Assembly: GCA_026929865.2 (NCBI GenBank)
Contig: CM049413.1
Location: forward strand, 19,480,001-19,544,000
Source: Hyperoplus lanceolatus
Lineage: Eukaryota > Chordata > Actinopteri > Uranoscopiformes > Ammodytidae
Length of the DNA: 64,000 bases
Direction of reading: 5' to 3'
Numbering within the stretch: position 1 is the first letter of the stretch; each line of letters opens with the position of its first letter. The position numbers were made by a program, and so were the translations under genes. The notes under the pieces are model-generated. The model did not search any database and was not told where the DNA came from. It was given only the letters and a program-made list of their open reading frames with translations. Of this stretch, positions 58,725-64,000 are shown one piece after another.

Positions 58725-61663
58725 AAAAGATATGCATGAACACACGTGGCTGCTAAATGGTAAATTTTCAACCATTTGCATTCACACCAAGAGGTTTTGA
58801 CCTCCAAGGACAGATGACGGCTTGCAGGTTGAGGTCCCTCATTGTGTATTAGCAATACGAATGTTAGCCATACGAATTCTATCTTTTAAGATCTAGCATT
58901 AGCTTCTCACTCAGTGACTGTAAGCGCCCTCATGTGTGCATCTCCACTGACGGTTCCTGTGAGCCTGCCGTGCAGATCCCTCCAGCACACCCACAGTGAA
59001 TCAAGTCAGGCCAGGTGTTATTTTAACATCTTCACTTTGGGAAGATGAACGAGGGACGTTTTACTTCTCTTCCTCATCTCACACACTCTCATCCCTTGCC
59101 TCCCCCCCCCCCCCTCCTCTTCCCGGTCCCATCCCTTCAGTCGGACAAGCCTGACCCAGTATTACAGTGACATTATGGGGCCACTTACCGCCCTGCTAAA
59201 ATAAACCCCTGTGAAGGAGGCGTGTGACAGAACGGGGTTGCAGCATGCCGGCTTGCAAATTAATCAAACAAATAAACGAGGAATTTAGACTTAAACAGGG
59301 AAGAGCTCTCCATTCTCTCTCATCTCTTCTCTCGTCTATGCCACTCCTGTGTTTGTTCCTCGCCTTCACTCACAGAGACACACTCGGACACTTGATAATT
59401 AAAACATGCTAACATGCATAACATAACTGTTCTTCTATTTCAATATCTTTGTTTCCTTATTTGATTTTGTCTTTCACTCTGTCTTTCCTTTGCTGCTGTA
59501 ACATTGTAAATGTCCCCACTTTGGGACCAACAAAGGAAGAGCTTATCATATCTTATTACAAACAGCAGCTAGGTGAGTCAGCCACCAAAGCTGATTGACA
59601 TTGTATCAGCTTAAACTCTTGCAAAGCTTTTGCTTCAGCACAGTCGGGCCGTCTTTTGCTGTGGACCAGATGTCTATTGCTGTTGGCACCCGTGTGTACC
59701 AAAAAGCAAGGCCAAACCAGAAAATACATTTTCTTAATTTAAAGACGTCTATCCAAATTCTAGTCAAGCAGCCTATTTCCTATCAGTCCTGTTAGACACA
59801 TTTCAATGGCTGCTCTGTCAACATGTTGTAAAAGAGCAAGACCTGAAACTACAACTGTAGCATCTCTAATGAGCTCGCTGTTCATGTTGCGTTCTGTTGC
59901 ATGTTTTTCGTATCAATGTGAAGCTCACAGCTGCTCCAGACGTTACTGACTTTAAGGATCATTGTTCATCGTGTATTTGATTGCTTCTGTAATGTACAAT
60001 GGAAGCAGACGCAAGAGGGAGTATCGAGGCTACCCACAAAGCCACAGCCTTCAGAGTGAGTCAAGTGTTCTGATTATTGTAGTGATGAAATATATTTTTT
60101 TTTCATAAATTGCATTTCTGAGTAGGCGGTGGCTAACGGGAGAAAGAGATGTGGCTATTTGTCGGTTTGATGTTTCCATGAAATGCATGCAACTCTAGCT
60201 AATATGTGGACTACTGTGAAAACCAATACACAAACCACATAAAGCTGTTAAAATATGTCCATTTCAAACCAATATTTAACTTTTTTAAGATTTTGAAGAC
60301 CTGTCAAAACAAGTTGTCCATTCCTCAATTGTCAGAATCTTCCAAAATTGTTATATGACAGATTTAGGGAAATATCATGGTTTCATTATGGCGGTGACAG
60401 TAGCAAACTTGGGGCTATTGTGATTCAATTCTGTATCTTTTCAAATTAATTCAGTCTCTTAAACTCAAGAGTCAAAGAAAAATAACACCCAACAATGAAA
60501 TGGACCTAAAGGTGAGATATATATCAAAATACCTTCAGCATTAGTCATGCATTTTAAGATTTTTTGAATGTTTAAATCAGAGCAGCATCTATCTAATATA
60601 TGTTACAGTATTTGATTTACAGAGAATGTAGTGAGAAAAACGATCACTTGAGGAGGTTTAAAGTAGCGTGTGGATGACAGAATTACAAGCCCTTTCTAAT
60701 GGCTATGATTTCATAAGTGTGGTATTTTTTTTACATCAACATCCACTAGTCTTTGACCGATTTTTCTCACCACAGTCAGGAATGCAGATTAACATCCAAG
60801 TTTTATTGGCAAACATGAGTTGCAGCCAACTCATCTTCCTTCACATTTTCTTCTCTGCACAAGATTATTCCGTAAACTTTTCTTAGGTTACAAAGCTCCA
60901 CTTGTTTTCATAGTTTTGTAGTTTAAAACAAAAATAATACTACTAATAATTTTTAAAAAGTACAAAGACTTTTATGCATTTTGTTAAATTTAAACTCTAG
61001 TGTTTAGTTCATATAAACGTTCAACGACTGTGTCATCTCTTCAACACTTTTCAGATTGCGCCAAGTGTTTCCATAGCGATTGCTCCTCGGCCCACTCTGC
61101 ATGCAGGCAACATCTTGATTAATCTTTGACGATGACAGTGCCACTCTTGATGGGGACGGCTCCACATTGATCCGTAATGAAGCCATTGAGCCGCATGACG
61201 AATGGAGGCGAAGGAGATGTGTGAGCACATGATTAATGAAATAATTAATTAAGTAATTGGATTGACTTCATTATTTATTTCTCAATACTTGAAGTCTGGG
61301 GGAAAAAAAGTTGGATTGCATATTCAAATGAGCGGGTGCAATGAGGTGAGCTGCGTTTATGCTTTGGATTTTTCCGTCAACGTCGCTCCTGTACACACAT
61401 CATATGCATCAAGTACAAATGAGAAAGTAGCTTTCATTTGCCCATTACACTCTGATTTTTATTTACTTATTTTCAGCACACTTCGGGGATGTCTTCCCAC
61501 TCACACAAAGCAGATTTCTTCACATGAAAAAGTGATAGCGAAACCAAGGTTTTGGAGAGGATGATTTGTTATTTGCACGATCGGATTTCTGAACATCTGA
61601 GCATCAGTGTCTCTTGAGCTCTCCAATATGAGCCAAACACAATTGTTTCAGTTTTTCACATTG
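58720..61663. other. Unique non-coding DNA with a LINE tail fragment
   Basis: Bases 59480-59560 (TGTAAATGTCCCCACTTTGG, then GACCAACAAAGGA and ATCTTATTA) resemble the 3' tail of a fish LINE. Bases 59150-59300 and 61015-61300 are AT-balanced, repeat-free blocks with ATTAATC/TAATTA words, like conserved non-coding elements. A poly-C run lies at 59104-59114. No gene is supported. Confidence 0.4.
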
Positions 61664-62137
61664 TTAAAGGAGCTGTAAGCGGAATGGTTCTTTTAGCTAA
61701 CTTCCAGTCAGTTACTGCAGTTAGCAGTCCCCTCGCTCGTCCCGACGTCACCACATTAATGCAGTGCGGTCTTCGAGCAACAAGTTATCTAGCATCATCT
61801 CAGATCCAGAAGTGTGATAAAAACATGATAAAAACCATCAATACAGACATTGGGAAGGATTTTTACCTGCTCTGCCATGGTAGGCGCATAAACATTCACC
61901 CATGTGTCGCTCTGGCGTGCGCCGGCAGTGAGACCATGAGTGAGACGGGTGCGGACGGGTGTCGGTTTGTAGCGTTCTCACTTGTGTTTGGATAAAATTT
62001 CGGGATACTACATAAAGTTTAATTGCTTATTACATGCAGAGCAGCTGACTAAGAGATTGGCTTTATGAAACGTGCACATCGTGTAAGTGATTACTGTATG
62101 AATAAAGAGCGAATTAACACTTGTACTTCACCTTTAA
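61664..62137. mobile_element. Possible TTAA-flanked MITE
   Basis: It starts TTAAAGGAGCTGTAAGCGG and ends ACTTCACCTTTAA, with TTAA at both borders. Inverted similarity at the ends is short (TTAAAGG). Similar GAGCTGTAAGCG starts are common in percomorph genomes, from memory. Confidence 0.45.
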
Positions 62138-64000
62138 TAATATAGATGATAAACTATCCTAACGAAGACTTAAGTCTGTGATCCTATTCCCATATGTGGC
62201 TCCCAGTCCCAGTACGTCTGGAAATAGATTCTGTGATTCCACGTATACTCTTTTCCATCTGCTGCCTGCTGTTGCCGGGTGTGTGGGATGTTTCCTGGAC
62301 CCGCTGTCAAGACTATGAGCTTTTCCAGGGAAAACATGCAGTAATTTTTGGATCTTCCTTTCAAAAGAGCTGGCCATGGTCTTCCTTCGTGAGTTTTCTG
62401 CATATGTCACATCTGGCATTAGGGCTTTAACTCCACACTAACTCAAACAAAAAAGGCCCGTTCGGATTTCCCATAACTCGCATCATAAACGGGCTGATAT
62501 AGTGGTTGTTCGGGGGCCAGCTTGGTAGCGACCTTAAATTTACAGCGTTTGGATACCGCACTCCCTGCTCACTCTGCTAATGATGCACAGCACCAGTGAC
62601 TGCATGTCTGCAAATCCCAAGTCACACTCTCCTTCCACACATCTCTTTATCACCTCCCCCTGTCTATACTGAAACATTTTAAAGTGTAGAGAAAAGTCAG
62701 AAGCAAAGATTTCTTCTTCTTTTTTTAAATCCTGGGAAGGACTTTGCTGAGTATGCATACTCTTTTTCCAGCTATGTCTCGCTATGCAGCCCTACAGATA
62801 GACATACTCCTGACTTTTTTTTTGCACACTTTTACTTTCCACATACACTACATAAAAAGGCACACTACTTGCTGTACCCAAACCAATTGTTGGACCTTTA
62901 TTCAGGAATAGGAATACTGTATGTTGTGCAGGCACATTCAAAAAGGTCTCCTGTGTGATCACAAACTAATGAGCTAACTGTGACCTATAAGGAAACTCTT
63001 TCCTGCCTTTTATAATTCCTGTGCAGTTGCTCATAAATATGGCACGTCCACTAATAAACTGGTCCAGCTTTCAAATGAGTGCCTTTTAAAGAGTTTAGCA
63101 TTACATGTGGTGATGTAAAGATAATGAGCAAGGAAAATGGCAGCTTGGCCAATCGTGTAATGTTTTAGACTGACTTGCAGAGGCTTGACTAACCCACATT
63201 TTATAGGACCTGGCTAAATATAATTCTTCCCGGGTGTCCTTCCAGGTTTTCCCTATAGTTTTCCCTGCCATGATTTATCCCCATAATACTGCTCAAATAA
63301 AATATTATTATATGTGTTTAATCTAAAGATGTAGTGGTTCAAATGAATCCTCTTGTGTTTGGTTATGATGAGAGAGCATGCATTGATGTGTCTATGTGCC
63401 TGTGCATGTGTCTGAATACTTGCTTGTGTGTGCATTTGTTTTTATGCATTGTGTTCAGGTCTCCCTACGTCGTATAAGATATTGTTTTGCATCCATCAGT
63501 ATGCCGTTAAGCAGTGGCCAGTGAGGAGATGAAATGGCTCACACTTTGGGGCTATCGCTGATCAATGCTCATAAACATTTAATGTCATAATCAGCCAACA
63601 GGCGGCACAATAACACATCAGGACTAACAGCTTTGAGACAGGAGGATGCCAACCCGCGCTCACATAGACACACATGCACAACCACATACATGCACACTCA
63701 CTTAGTTTCAGTATTGCCTGTACCCTTGTACGTTGAGTATTTTGTGTAACACAGATATGGAGGTAGAAACTGGCAGACACACATTAGATATCTTGCCCCA
63801 CACACCATTAAACAAACACACACCATCAACCATTTAGCCACTAAAATAATGTGTGTGCTGAGTGTGGATGATGTTATGCTGTGGTCTGGGTGAGAGATGA
63901 AAGACTGAGACATGGGGAGGGAGGGGTATTATCGGGGGAGGGCTTTACAAAGTAAGCCAATTTATACAAGGTATCCCGGCTCGAATTAGCCGCTAATGAC
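62138..64000. other. Unique non-coding DNA
   Basis: No gene, RNA or repeat end is recognised. Bases 62450-62560 (CTCGCATCATAAACGGGCTG) are compositionally distinct and might be conserved. The remaining frames are short and featureless. Confidence 0.4.

Overview
The window looks like a teleost fish chromosome, probably a percomorph. The signs are long (CA)n/(GT)n arrays, a tRNA-derived SINE, several Tc1/mariner, TTAA-flanked and Harbinger-like DNA elements, an L2-like LINE tail, and a BEL/Pao LTR element whose primer site matches a vertebrate-type tRNA-Tyr. I see no complete host protein-coding gene, rRNA gene, functional tRNA gene or CRISPR array. The best reading is an intergenic or intronic stretch heavily remodelled by transposons.

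Layout. 1-3.2 kb: an old repeat split by an internally deleted IS630/Tc1-like element, one arm of a palindromic repeat, and a copy of a TA-flanked GGGGAGA transposon family. 4.3-5.4 kb: a hairpin and a (CA)n array. 6.5-9.1 kb: a second GGGGAGA-family copy carrying a SINE and a Harbinger-like MITE, then another MITE and a decayed coding tail. 10.9-13.7 kb: a fold-back repeat made of TCCTATGTTCCCCG units, a (GT)n array and a third GGGGAGA copy. 14.9-21 kb: TTAA-type and other MITEs. 21-26.6 kb: mostly unique sequence with blocks that look like conserved non-coding DNA. 26.7-30.3 kb: a MITE, then a 2.9 kb TA-flanked transposon that received a Tc1 element with two 605-bp inverted arms and an L2-like LINE tail. 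30.4-33.3 kb: dinucleotide arrays. 34.2-37.9 kb: a MITE within a MITE, then a 1.9 kb palindromic repeat with its own nested MITE. 40.4-43.2 kb: an element with TIRs starting GGGGCCTCATTTATAAA and a Tc1/mariner copy with template-switch-like palindromes. 44.0-47.0 kb: a CAGTGTTGGG-ended element holding an ORF1-only LINE. 47.0-54.4 kb: a young, structurally near-complete BEL/Pao fossil on the minus strand. 54.6-55.6 kb: another MITE. 55.6-64 kb: largely unique, AT-rich sequence with blocks that look like enhancers.

The genes do not form a pathway. The coherent story is nested transposition, which gives relative ages, and repeated inverted duplication. At least three independent elements have been turned into fold-back structures. 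The BEL/Pao element is the youngest insertion that can be dated: its LTRs differ at about 4 of 714 positions.
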